DNA from: Helianthus annuus | Taxonomy: Eukaryota; Streptophyta; Magnoliopsida; Asterales; Asteraceae | Direction: 5' to 3' | Length of the DNA stretch: 64,000 nucleotides | Assembly (NCBI RefSeq): GCF_002127325.2 | Contig: NC_035436.2 | Span: 105,795,591-105,859,590, forward strand | Shown here: one piece after another, positions 10,901 to 23,109 of the stretch | How positions within the stretch are numbered: the stretch's first letter is position 1 | Layout of the letters: every line of letters begins with the position of its first letter | Translations under genes and position numbers: made by a program | The notes under the pieces: model-generated | Database searches by the model: none | Seen by the model: only the letters and a program-made list of their open reading frames with translations | Told to the model about the DNA's origin: nothing

Positions 10901-11644
10901 GAATGTGGCGTGCAATATTTTGAAAAGTTATATGATATTATGTCACTTCCGTGGTGGGATGTGGATGAGTTATCTAAAGTCAGAACTTTGGGTTATCCTG
11001 TCAGGAAGAATGATGTCGGAATATGGGGATTGATAAAGTTTGAAGCTTTGAGAGACTTCAAACATTGGAAGCCACATCGTCCGAAGAGAGTGCGAAGGGT
11101 TAATCCAGAAACAAGCGTTGAAGAAACGATACTGAATGTGAAAAAACCTAAAACGATGAAAACTATACCAGTGCCACTGATGGAACAAGAGTTTTACAAA
11201 GGCTTCATGGGATGGGTTTATAGTTGCATTACTACTGAAGCAGTGATTACTTATCGAGCTGGTGTAGAAATAAGAGAAATACATGTGTATGATCCTATGT
11301 GGCTCGTGAATTGTTCTGCAAAGGATGTCGAATGTTTATTCATCAATAAGATTCATTATCAGCCAGAGGACAAAGAACAGGCTATGCAGTTTCATCGAGT
11401 TGTAACTCTTTGTTTTCAGAAAAGTATCAACTCTGGAACTAAATGGAAGTCTTCATGGTGGTCACTCGAGGAAAAGATGAAAAGAAAAGCTACGCGTGAA
11501 CGTCAAAAGCTTGAAGAAAAGAGAGGAATGTTTATGAAGATACAAGCTGAAGAGGAAAAGGCGAGAAAGAAACAGAATGATATGATAAGGAATGCGCTCA
11601 GAAGAAAGCCGAAGCCAAGGGAAGAAACGTTCAGAGCAGTTTGA
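7984..11644 (+). pseudogene. Element O accessory ORF, main part (unknown function)
   Basis: The frame entering at 7984 continues the 300-610 segment and runs about 1200 codons with breaks: TAG at 8510-8512, a 1-nt shift in an A-run near 9210-9217, TAA at 10125-10127, TAA at 10635-10637, and a shift near 10700. Regions in order: a conserved-looking helical part to about 8500 (motifs KPYKFLIHCVL, YPRFVQML); a Lys/Glu-rich part; a Pro/Gln/Ser-rich stretch of PTPPQ-like repeats (9225-9400); a strong coiled coil (9540-9860); a very acidic stretch (10080-10640); and a basic C-terminal domain (10718-11644) with WWDVDELSKV and GFMGWVYSC. No protease, integrase or RT is present. From memory it resembles accessory ORFs carried by Asteraceae copia-like elements. 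Excising element I restores the frame exactly. Confidence 0.7.
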
Positions 11645-11680
11645 AGACCCGAAGACAAGACTGAAGACTGCGGCTGTATC

Positions 11681-11692
11681 CAAGGGGGAGTT
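11681..11692 (+). other. Polypurine tract of element O
   Basis: caagggggagtt lies immediately before the 3' LTR start TGTTGATGCAT. Same type and position as the tract of element I. Confidence 0.75.
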
Positions 11693-12135
11693 TGTTGATG
11701 CATAATGTCTAAAGCCTGCGTCTTAGTCTTAGTTGATCAATGTATAGGGTCTAGATGTGTTCATTATGTATTGTATAGGGGTTAAAAGTGTAATTGTTTG
11801 ATTTTTCATGTTGAGGTTTCACTTATATGGACATGTGCCATAAGAGCGAAACTACTTGCTTGAGGTTTCGCTCATATGGTCATGTCCACATAAGCGAAAC
11901 TACCTCCCCTATATATACCTAAGTTGTTTTCTCATTTTGTACGTCCATGTCTCCCGTGTAGCCGAACTGCTGCCCGTGTATTTTGTGAAGATTGAATGAC
12001 AAAACTGTTTTAAAGAGAATTCTATCTGTTTCTACTCCATTTCTGCTTTGATTCATGCCGATTTTGTATTTCCGCTGCATTTTCGGTAGTTGCTAGCTCT
12101 GATTGACTCAATAGGCTGTCAAATACGGTCCTACA
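11693..12135 (+). repeat. 3' LTR of element O
   Basis: 443 bp, starting TGTTGATGCAT and ending GGTCCTACA. The ends match element I's LTR ends read in the same sense (TGTTAGTGCAT ... GATCCTACA), so the two are related families. It contains two imperfect inverted pairs built on GTTTCGCTCAT / ATAAGCGAAAC (11816-11900), then the TATA box TATATATA (11910-11917). The right edge is set by the LTR end word and by the start of the element G reading frame. Confidence 0.8.
11910..11917 (+). promoter_or_regulatory. TATA box in O 3' LTR
   Basis: ccctatatatacc lies directly downstream of the inverted GTTTCGCTCAT pairs. The arrangement is the same as in the LTR of element I. Confidence 0.55.
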
Positions 12136-13914
12136 CAAGTGCAACCTGTTGCACCTCAACAAGCTGCTCCAACAGTGGTCCAACCAGATCAGCAAAGCTT
12201 CTTCACACAAGGCTTTGTTGATTGGAGCAGTATGCCTGATGAACTTGGTGATGAAAATTTTGCTCTCTATGCTTCTAATGATACTTTTGATGATGAATTT
12301 TGTTTGATGGTAGAGACAATACCAGAAGGGGTAGAAACTAAAGGTGAACAGCTAAGTGCTGAAACAGTGGATGAGGTTGCTGAAGTAATGGTTACTGCAG
12401 TTGCTGGTGAACTACTGCTGGGAGAAAATTCAGAAACCCTGATTGAACCATTGTCTGACCCCTAGTCCAAAGAGAACAAAGAAAAAGAAGAAGAGAAGAA
12501 AGCAGGTGAGAAAGAAGTTAGAGCTGATGAAGAAGGTGATCATCAATGTGATTGTGCCATGATGGTTGCTGCCAAGGTAACACCCAAGTTCTTAAAAAAC
12601 TGTGTTCAGACAAATGTATTATTGCATTTGCTAACAATAAAGAGGTAAATGAAAACCTTATGGATAAAGTTTTGTCTGATGAAGTCAAATTTGAAAAGTC
12701 ATTAAAAGAACTTAGAAACAAATTGGCTGAAAATGATAAAGTGATCAGCAGTCTCAAAGTAGAGCAGAGCATAACCAAAACTCAACTCCAAACTATGGTA
12801 GAAAAATACCAAGTTTACCAAAAGGAGTTGGAGTCCACCCAGATCACTTGTGAAAGATGGGTGGAATCATGTAAAGAGTATGAGGTTATGCTTGCAAAAC
12901 AGCTTGAAAGCATTGTCATGTTTGGGATAGGACATAGAAAATATGATGATCTTATAAACACTGCTGAAAAACAAGTTGGTTCAACTGAAATAATACCAAC
13001 CAACAAGAGTGGCCAAGAGGTTAAAATAACTAACAAACTTGGCAACAAAATTACCCTGGAAAGATCTGTGGGGTCCTCAACTTTTGAGGAGATTGAGAAA
13101 TATCAATTTAAACCCACATGGTCTGATGAGTGTGACATCCTAGAAAACTTCAAACCAATGGATTTCACAACCATTGATGGTCTAAAAGCTCCAAAAGCAA
13201 AGGTCATTCCTCTTAAAGATATCCCAACAGTGCTTAAAAACTCTGTTGCAAAGGAATCTGAAAAAAGGAAGAAAAGAGAAAAGATCAACAACCTGTTTTG
13301 TGATTTTTGTGAAAAGAGGAATCATCTGACAAAAGATTGTTTTCATCTAAAAGCTTATGATCTAAACAAAACAAGTGTCACTGTAACTGCTGAAAGCTGC
13401 ACCATCTGTGGTAAAAATAACCACAAAACTAAGGAATGTGTGTATCTCAAAAACTTTGATGAGAAACAGAAGGAGTACACAGCAAAAAATCCTTAAGTTC
13501 ATCAGCATCATCTCTCAAATTCACCAAGAAACAACCACTGTTTGTCCCAGTCCAAACAGCTGTCACAAAACAGCTGAACCAAACATCTGTTCAAAGAGAT
13601 GTTCAAATGACTGATGCACCTCCTGCCAATCAATTCAGGAGAGGTAAAGGACAACAATCATACCAAAGGATCCCACATGTTTATGAGGTTTACAAAAAGC
13701 CCTCTAAACCCAAAATGAACAGGCATCCTTTTGGTTATCAACAGGTGATTGGCTAGGACCCCCAAAAGTGGTTAGAGAAAAACATTCCCAAAAATGTTCA
13801 AACCCCTGAGCTAACCACTGTCCATGCGTCTGCTTCCATCCCAGACACTGTTGAGACCCCATCCAAAGCCTTATTGGCTTTGGAGACCTTTATGAACTAG
13901 TCCTTTTACTTCAT
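12136..13914 (+). pseudogene. Element G: copia gag remnant (C-terminal part) with two zinc knuckles
   Basis: The Gag C-terminal region begins where O interrupts it; the N-terminal part lies left of the window. Frame 1 runs to a TAG at 12463-12465, continues in the same frame, then shifts near 12560 into a 944-nt open stretch (12552-13496). This holds a coiled coil (about residues 30-110 of that stretch) and two CCHC knuckles, CDFCEKRNHLTKDC and CTICGKNNHKTKEC. From 13497 to 13914 the frame is broken, with a TAG near 13756. By family, a nucleocapsid-type RNA-binding protein, here dead. Confidence 0.8.
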
Positions 13915-15126
13915 GTGCAGGGAGCTTCTGCATGCTTAGATAGTCTTTGGTATGTAGATAGTGGAGGCTCCAGGCACATGACAGGATGTAAAGCCCTTCT
14001 TCAAGATTTCAAAATCCATGGAGGGGGTGATATATCTTTTGGTAATAATAGTAAAGGGAAAGTTCTGGGGTCTGGTACAGTTCTGTCTGGAAATGTAAAA
14101 TTTGAAAATGTCAATCTGATAGACAATCTGAAATTCAACCTCCTGAGTTGTTCACAAATGAGTGATAAGGGGTATGGATCATTCTTCACAAAGGAGTGTT
14201 GTAGGATTGTTGGACCAGAAACGGTTGAAAAGATTGAAGCAATAATAAAATCTGAAAAACAAAGCTTGTTGCTCAAAGAAGTGGCAATGTTTATGTTGTT
14301 GATATGACAAAAGAGTGTCCCAGGACTGATGTCTATCTGTTCTCAGCTGCATCTAACAAAGAGACAAAACTTTGGCACAGAAGACTGGGGCACACAAATC
14401 TAAAGACAATCACTAAAATTTCAAAAAATGGCCTAGTAAGAGGCTTACCACAAAAATTGTTTTCATGTCCTGAGCATTGTGTTTCCTGTTTAAAGGGAAA
14501 TAGCATAAAAGCTCTTTTAAGTCCATTGAAGAGTCCAAAACAACCCAGTGTTTGCAAATGCTGCACATGGATTTGTTTGGCCCAGTTCAAGTCATGAGTC
14601 TCAAAAAGAAGAGATATTGTGTGGTTATTATTGATGACATTTCTAGGTTTACATGGACTTTCTTTTTAGATGAGACGGCGTGCATTTTGCAAGACTTTGT
14701 GACACAGGTTGAAAAGAAATTTGATATTCCAGTAAAAGTCTTCAGGAGTGACAATGGCACAGAATTCAAAAATAAGGAGTTGGATGCCTTCTGTGTGAAG
14801 AAAGAGATTGTAAGATAGTACAGCATCCCTAGAACACTAGAGCAAAATGGGGTAGTTGAAAGAAAGAATAGGACTCTGATTGAAGCTGCTAGGACCATGC
14901 TTGCTGACTCAGGTTTGCCTTTGACATTGACAAAGTTTTAATCAACCCCAGGCACAAAAAGGCTGCTTATGAAATTCTGTATGAAATCAAACCACTGATC
15001 TCATACTTTAAAGTATTTGGCTGCCCATGTTTTATCTTGAATTTAAAAGATTTCATCTCAAAATTTGAAGCCAAATTGGATTGTGGTTATCAGCTAAGAT
15101 ACTGAACCACTGCCAAGGCCTACAAA
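13915..15126 (+). pseudogene. Element G: copia protease and integrase remnant
   Basis: 13915-14307 holds the protease active-site region LWYVDSGGSRHMTG; copia proteases usually have DSGCSRHMTG. 14304-14597 is the integrase N-terminal zinc domain (WHRRLGH ... CVSCLKG). 14552-14940 is the catalytic core with D (LHMDLFG, near 14562), D (RSDNGTEF, 14750) and E (QNGVVERKNR, 14858), i.e. the D,D-35-E pattern. Breaks: frameshifts near 14290 and 14560, a TAG at 14816-14818, and an apparent deletion near 14938, where the sequence jumps toward the conserved KVFGCPCF region. Family role: particle maturation and DNA integration; not functional here. Confidence 0.85.
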
Positions 15127-17274
15127 GTGTTTAATACACGGACCAAGGTAGTGGAGGAGACTTTCAATGTAAAGTTCAATGAACTTTCATCAATGAAAAT
15201 CCCAGCAAATCATGCTGATTTGTTTGATCTTGATAAATTCACTTTTGAAAATATTGTTGTCAAGACTAACAGTGCAGGTCCATCAGCGGATTCAACACCA
15301 GACTATGGGTATGAAATCATCATCCCTCAAAAGTCTGTCAAAATGGGAAGAGCAGCAAGTGTTCAAAACAGCTGTCAAAGCTCAACCACTGCTACCTCAA
15401 CAATTGTTGACCAAAGTAGCCCTTTAACCCCTGCTTCCACATCATCAAACACTGTTGATAAAAGTCCTCAAACAGTGGATCAAAGTTAGCATGTGTCCAC
15501 ACCTTTACCTCCTATTTCGCCACCTTTTGAAGCCACTGCTGGATCATCAAAGTCACCAGCAGTGGTTAGCTCAGATGATACACATCTACAACCTTCACCA
15601 ACAAATGCCAACATCCCATGCCAAGGAGATTTAATCTTCTTCAGATCTCATCCACCTGACCAAATCATTGGCAACATCAATGAAGGGGTGCTCACAAGAA
15701 GCCAAACCCAAAACATTTGTCTTTTTGTTGGTTTTCTATCACTCCATCAGCCAGTCAAGTACCAAGAGGCACTGAAAGACAATAGCTGGGTAGAAGCCAT
15801 GCAAGAGGAGCTCCAACAGTTTAAAAGACAACAAGTATGGGAGCTTGTACCACTGCCAGAGAATGTAAGTCCTATTGGCACAAAGTGGGTCTTCAAAAAC
15901 AAAATTGATTAAAGGGGTATTGTTGTCAAGAATAAAGCCAGGCTTGTGGTTCAAGGTTACAGACAAGAAGAAGGCATTGATTATGATGAAACATTTGCCC
16001 CTGTAGCAAGACTTGAAGCTATCAGACTCTCTCTGGCCTTTGTTGTCAACCACAACATCAAGGTGTATCAAATGGACATAAAATGTGCATTCCTCTATGG
16101 TAAGATTCACGAAGAGGTTTATGTTTGTCAACCTCCAGGTTTTGAGGATCCATTTTATCCATATCATGTCTACAAGCTAAATAAAGCTTTGTATGGCTTG
16201 AAACAAGCACCAAGAGCCTGGTATGAAACTCTTTCCACCTTTCTACTCTCCATTGGTTTCACTAGAGGAAGAATTGATAAAACAATGTTTTTAAAATAGA
16301 GAGGGAAGGATTTGATGATTGTCCAAATTTATGTGGATGATATCATCTTTGGAAGCACATGTAACAAAATGTGTGAGGAGTTTAGGCAACTAATGACAGC
16401 TGAGTTTGAAATGAGTGCAATGGGTGAACTCCAGTGTTTTCTTGGTCTCCAAGTAAAACAACTGCATAATGGCACTTTTATCCGTCAAGGCAAATATGCC
16501 AAAGAACTTTTAAAGAAATTTGATTTGGATGATTGTAAGCCATGCAGTACACCCATTGCAACCAAGAAATTAGTCATGTCTGATGAGAAAGATGATTTAG
16601 TTGATCAGGCCCTTTATAGAAGCATGATTTGGTCTTTATTGTACCTAACTGCATCTAAGCCAGACATCATGTTTGCAACATGTGTCTGTGCAAGATCCCA
16701 ATCAGCCCCTAGAAAGTCAAACCTTATTGATGTAAAATGGATATTCAGATACCTCAAAGGTGCTCCCACACTTGGTATCTGCTATCCAGCTGATGGTAAA
16801 AATGAGCTTTCAGGGTTCTCAGATAGTGACTTTGCTGGATGTGACAAGACAAGGAAGTCCACTTCAGGAGGGTGCCAATTCCTAGGCAATTGCTTAGTGT
16901 CCTGGCAAAGCAAAAAGCAAGCAGCTGTTTCCACATCCACTGCTGAGGCAGAATATGTAGCTGCTGCAAGCTGTACAGCCCAACTGCTGTGGCTTCAAAA
17001 TCAGCTGCTGGATTTTGGTATCACTACCTTGAAGACACCACTCATGTTGGACAGCCAGGCAGCAGAAAATATCAGCAAAAATCCAATATCTTATTCAACC
17101 ACCAAACACATTGACATCAGACATCACTTTGTGAGGGATTGCTATGAAAAAGGTTTGATTTCTCTGCATCATGTTCCAACTAAGGATCAGCTGGCAGATG
17201 TGCTAACCAAAGCATTAGACACATCCACCTTTGAGAGCTTAATCTCTAGGATTGGCATGCTAAACATGGAATAA
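15127..17274 (+). pseudogene. Element G: copia reverse transcriptase and RNase H remnant
   Basis: One frame throughout, broken only by nonsense codons at 15487-15489 (TAG), 15910-15912 (TAA) and 16297-16299 (TAG). In order: a Ser/Thr/Pro-rich linker; the RT start (VKYQEALKDNSWVEAMQEEL, about 15755); QMDIKCAFLYG (motif A region, about 16070); LYGLKQAPRAWY (about 16190); the catalytic YVDDIIFGS (about 16330); and RNase H with SGFSDSDFAGC, STAEAEYVAAA and KHIDIRHHFVRD (16800-17130). It ends LISRIGMLNME with TAA at 17272-17274. This is a canonical copia Pol C-terminus and is the best preserved part of G. Confidence 0.9.
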
Positions 17275-17528
17275 CAGGCAAAATCCTGTTTTTCTATGAA
17301 TAAAAGCATTAAAATGTTTTCAGAAAATCAAAAATCCATCCTTAAAAATAGCTAAAAAATGAAGTTTTTCATTAAATCCTTAAAAGTCTGCCGTAACCAC
17401 TGATGAGGTCAAAAGTCTGTTCTACTTCGAAAGTCTGTCCACTACAGAAAGTCATCCCATGTTCTCTCATTCCTTTGATAAACATTGTTGTTCAAAAGCA
17501 GTGTTGTATCCACTGATGAGCTATCCAC
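17275..17528 (+). other. 3' remnant of element G, no gene
   Basis: 254 bp of A/T-rich sequence between the G stop codon and the insertion point of element A. It contains ccactgatgag twice (near 17398 and 17510). No clear purine tract or LTR start is visible; the G 3' LTR is probably displaced by A. Confidence 0.5.
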
Positions 17529-20500
17529 TGTCACACCCCGACCATGTAAAACAACAAAACGTGGCGGAAACGTCGGGGAGTGTTGTAACAGAATCATTGT
17601 TTCACAACCATGGAATAAATAATTTTGTTTTATTGAATAAATGAACTCATTGTTTTAATACAATCAAATAAGTACAACTATTATCTTTCAAGTGTTAAAG
17701 TCGCTAAGGCACAAGTCCATCCTAAGTGTAGCATATATCATCAATCATCACAGAGCAGTACCTGAAACATGTGTAAAAATAGGTACGTCAGCATAAAAAT
17801 GCCTGTGAGATACATAGGTTTTATTTATTTAGGATTCATGACTTATAAGTTTAAAAAAAAAAAGTTTTAATAAAAGTAGTCATGATCCTTGAAAAAGGTT
17901 TTCTTTTATAAATCATACTAAAATTTATAAGAAATCAGATGATACAAAATAATAATACATAGGTAATCAGATAATTAAGTAAAATGAGTTTGTATAAAAC
18001 ATATTGTTTGAAAAACAACATTTTGATAAAAGGATTTATAGTATATATAAAAATATACTTTGGTTTTAAGAAAGTAGAATATGTAATATATTAAAATATA
18101 TTTCAGTTCCAAATTCGTTAACCAAAGTGTACTAAATAACGCCACGGTATGTAATGCGATGAAAACACTTATATATAAGAAGTACCAGCGGCGTATCTAC
18201 CATGTTTTCATCACATTACACCCGTCCCGTTATCTAAACACTAACAAAAAACCAGTCGTTAAGTAAATAGTATATTAACCATACTTTAGTTGGTAAAATA
18301 AATAAGTTTTCAGTAGTATACCAAAAGTATACTTTGGATTTATAAATAACATATTAAACTATGCTTTGGATTTTGAGAATAACATATCAAACTATGTTTT
18401 AATGATTAACAAAATATATGTTGGTTTTTGTACAATATCCCATATGAGAGCATATCAAACTATACTTTTGGGAGTATAACTTAATATACAAAAATAATAT
18501 GATTAAAGAATTCATTCAGACCTAGTGCATCAAAATACACCTTTGAGACTATAGAAATACCACAAAGGCAATCCCTATTTGGATGGAGCAACAAATTGGT
18601 TTCAGACATTCCATGACAACAGGAATGGGGTGTCAAATCCTATAGCGCTATATCATACTACCAACCGGTCTGGTGAACAAAATAAGTACTATTCCAAACA
18701 TTTATTTTATAATCTTTGAAAAATTTGAGTTTAAATTATAAATAATCATTCAGTTTGTAAAAAGATAAGTACAAATATGTATAATCAATTATACTTTTGA
18801 AAACAAGAACATAACAAATAGGTACACATGCTTCACCCCAAAACATTTGAAAACAGTAAAAGAGGGGACTATGTACTCACATGAGAGTGCTTAGGAGTCT
18901 TGAACAAATACCAAGCAAGCTAGAGGGAGCACGGAAATCAAACGACACCTAATATAGGTAACTACATAAATAAACCAGACCTAAATCGGGAGATGGGATA
19001 GTATGAGGTCTCGTGAACCAAATGAGCGTGGGAACTCATATGATATGGTCTAACAAGGCCTACATACTAAAATGAAACCTATCCTAAGTGCTTTCGACCC
19101 ATTATGATCCATTAAGGTAGCTTACGCTACTTTAACGCGTCGCGCGCGCAATGCGCGTTCGAGACGTCTAACTAGCCCTATGACAAATATTATATGCCAA
19201 AACATGTTTAAAAATGTTACATGATCAGTTACGTGACAAAAATTTAGGTTACATATGCTTAATTACCAATTATGTATGAAAAGGGCATTTTGGTAATTTA
19301 CCTAAGGCATATAAACTACCTATCATACAACTACTTAAACTTGGTGACCATAAGGTATAACCTCGGAAGGTTATTCCCTATGCAACTATTTTCACTAAAC
19401 ATGTTTGGTCGGATCCTAATGATCGACCAAACGGGTCGTGTTTGAATGTCTAAGCGGGTGTTTAGTCCGCTTGACTTACGACTCTACACAAGCACTAAGC
19501 TAAAAGTGACGAGCTAAACATGTTGAAACATGTTTAACAAAGTTAGAAAACAAGTTTGGTATTAAAACAAACGGTTTTAATACCCTAGAGTAGTTTGGTT
19601 ACAAAATACGCGAGAAAATGCATTTTGGCCGAAACTACGACTCGTCACTGAGCGAAGATAACGTGGAAATCAATAGGTATAGTCACTAGGGACTATAACC
19701 ATCGTGATTACGCTCACGTTGTGAAGTTCAAACGAACTTCGCATTGACCATAAACTGGTCAATGCAGAAAGTCAAACGCAGTTTGACTTTAACGCTACAA
19801 CGAATGAAAAACGTGAAAGAATACTTACAGAAGGTCCCCGCAAGATTTGACCCGATTCACTCTCAGGTAGGAAGCATAAACTTCAACTTAGAGAGTGTAG
19901 AATCAGATCAAATGTGGGTTTTTGCAAGTGAATGGGTTGGGTATTTATAAGAATGCTAGAACCATTGGGATCGTTTATCGGGAAACGAGCTTTGATCTAA
20001 GTCGTCCAAGTGTGCCCCATGTTTCCTAATACCATTGGAGCCCATAGATTAAGCCCCTTGCTTGCCAAAAACCATTTGCAAGTGGGTTACAAGAGTGTAA
20101 CAGCTGTTAAACTGATTTTTGCACATCTGGGAGGCTCTCGCGCCCCGTGTAAACATGCACAAAACCTTACACGGGCCGCCTGGGAGTTACAGTTCAAAAA
20201 CAAGTTTGCATAATGACACTTTCAGTCCCTGTTGGTGTTTAAAGCCATTTCCGACATGTTTAAGGCCCGTCAAGCCAACTTTAAGGCCCTAAATTGATGC
20301 CTAACATTGTGGACCTGAAACATGCTCAAAAATATGTCGGATGTCGGTTCGTTTGGTCGTATGATTGCGTTGTTTGGTTAATTACGACGGATGTCGTAAC
20401 GAACGCAAAATCGATCCAAATTAAGCGACGAATGGAATTTTATCATGCCAAACACTAAAATAAAATATTTTAACGCTTACATAAATTTTTGGATGTCCAG

Positions 20501-21024
20501 ATGTATTCAGAACTAAGATATGCGCGAAAATGCAAACTTGTGCACTTTTTGACGCTTTTAGTCCCTGTTGATCAATAAAGTTTATTTTAGCATACCGAAC
20601 CCCTCAAAGCCTATTTCTAAGCTATGTAAAGGATATTTAGGGTATGTTTAACTTATGATCAAGTTCCAGAATGTTCGTTACTATACAAATCGGTATAGTT
20701 TCGCAGTTTGACACAAATAGTCCCTACGATCGAACAAACTTGATTTCAACACACCAAACCATCCAAAACTTATTTCTAAGTTATGCGGAGGTTATTTAAG
20801 GTATGTTAAGCCTATTTCACTATTCTGGAGTGTTTGTTGCATTAAACTGGTTATATTTACACTTCAGAGCGCGTATAACCTTCCAGAAAGCGATTTAAAG
20901 CTTGAGATCGAATAAGAATTGATATGTGCGAACGATACACATATTTTTACAAATCCCATGTATGAAATACAATATTTCATTGGTTTGGTATTTGTTTGAT
21001 GGTTGAAGTGACACAGGTGTCACA
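17529..21024 (-). repeat. 3' LTR of element A
   Basis: 3496 bp with ends tgtcacacc and ggtgtcaca on the + strand. It carries the TATA box TTATAAATAC on the - strand at 19941-19950, an inverted pair cccgtgtaa / ttacacggg at 20144-20175, and an LTR-end hairpin at about 17529-17582. No gene is supported inside; short ORFs near 19744 and 20010 show no recognisable protein. Confidence 0.88.
19941..19950 (-). promoter_or_regulatory. TATA box in element A LTR
   Basis: TTATAAATAC on the - strand. It occupies the same relative place as the TATAAATA boxes of the B and E LTRs, about 190 bp downstream of the GC-rich palindrome segment. Confidence 0.6.
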
Positions 21025-21060
21025 GTGTCCCCTACTTTAGGAAATTTCGTCCCGAAATTT
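21025..21060 (-). other. Polypurine tract and adjacent palindrome of element A
   Basis: On the - strand AAAGTAGGGGACAC ends at the LTR start TGTGACACC. Directly beside it is the near-palindrome aaatttcgtcccgaaattt (21042-21060), also found next to the purine tracts of B, C and F. Confidence 0.75.
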
Positions 21061-23090
21061 AATTTTTGAGGAAACTTGTGAAGACAGCTGTGACGGTTTC
21101 GCTTTCAAATAAATCCATCGAACCCTAAGTAAAACTCTGGGCAATGTTAGGATTCTTAGCGAAATTGCCAACTCTTAAAGTGAAGTCCTTGTAGTAACAA
21201 AACATGGAGTTTCGAACTATGGACAGAAGAACGTTTCTCATGAAGACTTATCATAGGAAACTTGTGTGTGCATGAAATCAAGGTCCAAGACTTCTCCCGT
21301 ATCATTTCTCTTGTCACTAGAGGTCTTAACACATGATAAAACTTCTTGTGGTTTCTGTGCATTGAATTCCATAATTATGTAGGCCTCCATAATTACGTAA
21401 TTCCTTGCACAGTCTGCACAGTTCATTTCATAATGCGTAGGGGAAGAATCAATTTAATAAACATGAAACGACTTGACTAGACCACCAAAGGATCTTTTTA
21501 ACTAGATCAACGAACGGCCCTTTTAACTAGATCAACACATGATCTTCTTAACCAGACCGTCGTACGATCTCCTTAAATAGACCACTTAAGGGATCTTTTC
21601 AATTATATCATCACATGATATTCCTATCTAGATTTTCAAATCAATCTGCTTAACTAGACCACTCAAGGGGTCCAATATTTGAATAGTACTTTAAAACCCA
21701 AGGGACTTTAACTACAACGTAGAAGTCCATTAAGAATTTAAGATAGTACCTTTAGATATCCTACTATGAATCCCTCATATGAGATATGGAAGATTCTATG
21801 AGGATTTGGATGGATCACATAAAAACACAAAACATATAAGAAAACACATAAGCACATAATCACATAATTGATTAACTTGATTATTAATTTGTTATCTTTG
21901 GACACGGATACTTAAAGCACACCAGGAATCCAATTCGTGGATTTCATTTGGCACTTTAAACATAAGAATCTAACTATGGAGATAGAAAGATCTTTAATAG
22001 GAATTCGGATTTATCCTTGTTGAATCGCAATATACGTATTAAGGCATACGAATAATTCAATCAAGGGCTCCGATTTGAGCAATAATCATCCATAAAGATC
22101 TAATTGTGAAGATAAAAAGATCCTATATGGATTTTGGAATTTGTGTAACGAGAGGTGTTTCGACACCTTGCACTAGGCGTGCTTAAGTCGATACACAAGG
22201 TAGAAAGTTCATGAGGTTGAGGCGCTAGATATGCCAGGCGACATATGAAGCAGAGTTTGAAGGTTGAGCAGCAGCAGGATTTGTAACAGCTTTGCTTTGG
22301 ATTGCAAAGCGGCACATGTTAACCAAATGTCCCCATCGTCCACCGTGGGTACCTTTGAAACAAGGTATTTGATTCGGATGATGACGGTGGCATTGATTGC
22401 TCTAAGGAGCGGTTCCCTTGTATGGCTTCATCCCTGAGACGAGTCACGGTGATAGCTAAATCAACGGCCTTCTGGTAGTACGGCGCCTAATTGATGGACA
22501 ATTGCAGCACCTAGTTCGGACATTGTTGTTGCGATGAAGAGGCACCGTGAAGAAAATGGGAGACATGGGAGGAAACAAGGGAAATGAAAACAGAATGACA
22601 ATGCATAAAATTGCGATCATTTGTTTGTTACCTAAGGCAAATAAATGAGACGGTGACTAATCAAAGTAAATGGGTCAATATAATGTATCGCGAAGACATG
22701 CTTGCCTATAAGTGGACACTCACCCCGAGAGTTCCCAGGTAAGAGTGACTGGTCCGATACTGCGGATTTGTACGAACACTCTAGCCTTAGACAGAAGACC
22801 CAGGGTACAGGCACCCACCCTTCCAGTTTGCACGTGTTCACATTATTTAGACCAAACATTGACGGGATTTTGAAAACTTAAAGGGTTCAAAACCTTATAA
22901 TAAACCATCCTAGAACAGATGATCAGTTTTCAAAGCGGGATAGAACTTTGTGCTCTTATTGTGGTTGTCACCTAAGGATAAGTGACGTTATTGTTTTAAG
23001 ACTAAACACGAGATAACTCGCGTTAGGGTCCTAGGAAGGTTATAGTCTAGGTCAAAGCATCACTAATAACCTAATTCCCTATAACCATTG
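21061..23090 (-). other. Interior of element A with a dead Gag zinc-knuckle remnant
   Basis: About 2 kb with no sustained frame. Near 22310-22370 the - strand encodes a decayed relative of the B knuckle, reading ...GTHGGRWGHLVNMC; both leading Cys of the CCHC pattern are Gly. The stretch 21460-21680 repeats words such as 'aactagaccac' and 'gatcttttt' loosely. The last 200 bp before the priming site match the corresponding part of B and, reversed, of E. Confidence 0.6.
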
Positions 23091-23102
23091 GCTCTGATAC
23101 CA
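23091..23102 (-). other. Primer-binding site of element A (initiator tRNA-Met)
   Basis: TGGTATCAGAGC on the - strand, 7 nt from the LTR end (spacer 23103-23109). Spacer length and sequence are the same as in element B. Confidence 0.9.
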
Positions 23103-23109
23103 ACTTTTC

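Larger units (their letters stand above)
1..12135 (+). mobile_element. Element O: copia-like non-autonomous LTR retrotransposon, 5' end outside window
   Basis: Seen: from the left edge there is a motif-rich leader (1-245), a large decayed ORF (300-610 and 7984-11644), a purine tract and a 3' LTR at 11693-12135 that begins TGTTGATGCAT and ends GGTCCTACA. The ORF is split by element I at 611-7978. Right of the LTR, the reading frame of a different copia gag (element G) begins at once, so O is inserted in G; the expected right target duplicate is caagt (12136-12140). The 5' LTR and left target copy lie outside the window. No protease, integrase or RT is visible. Inference: non-autonomous, carrying only an accessory ORF. 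Confidence 0.8.
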
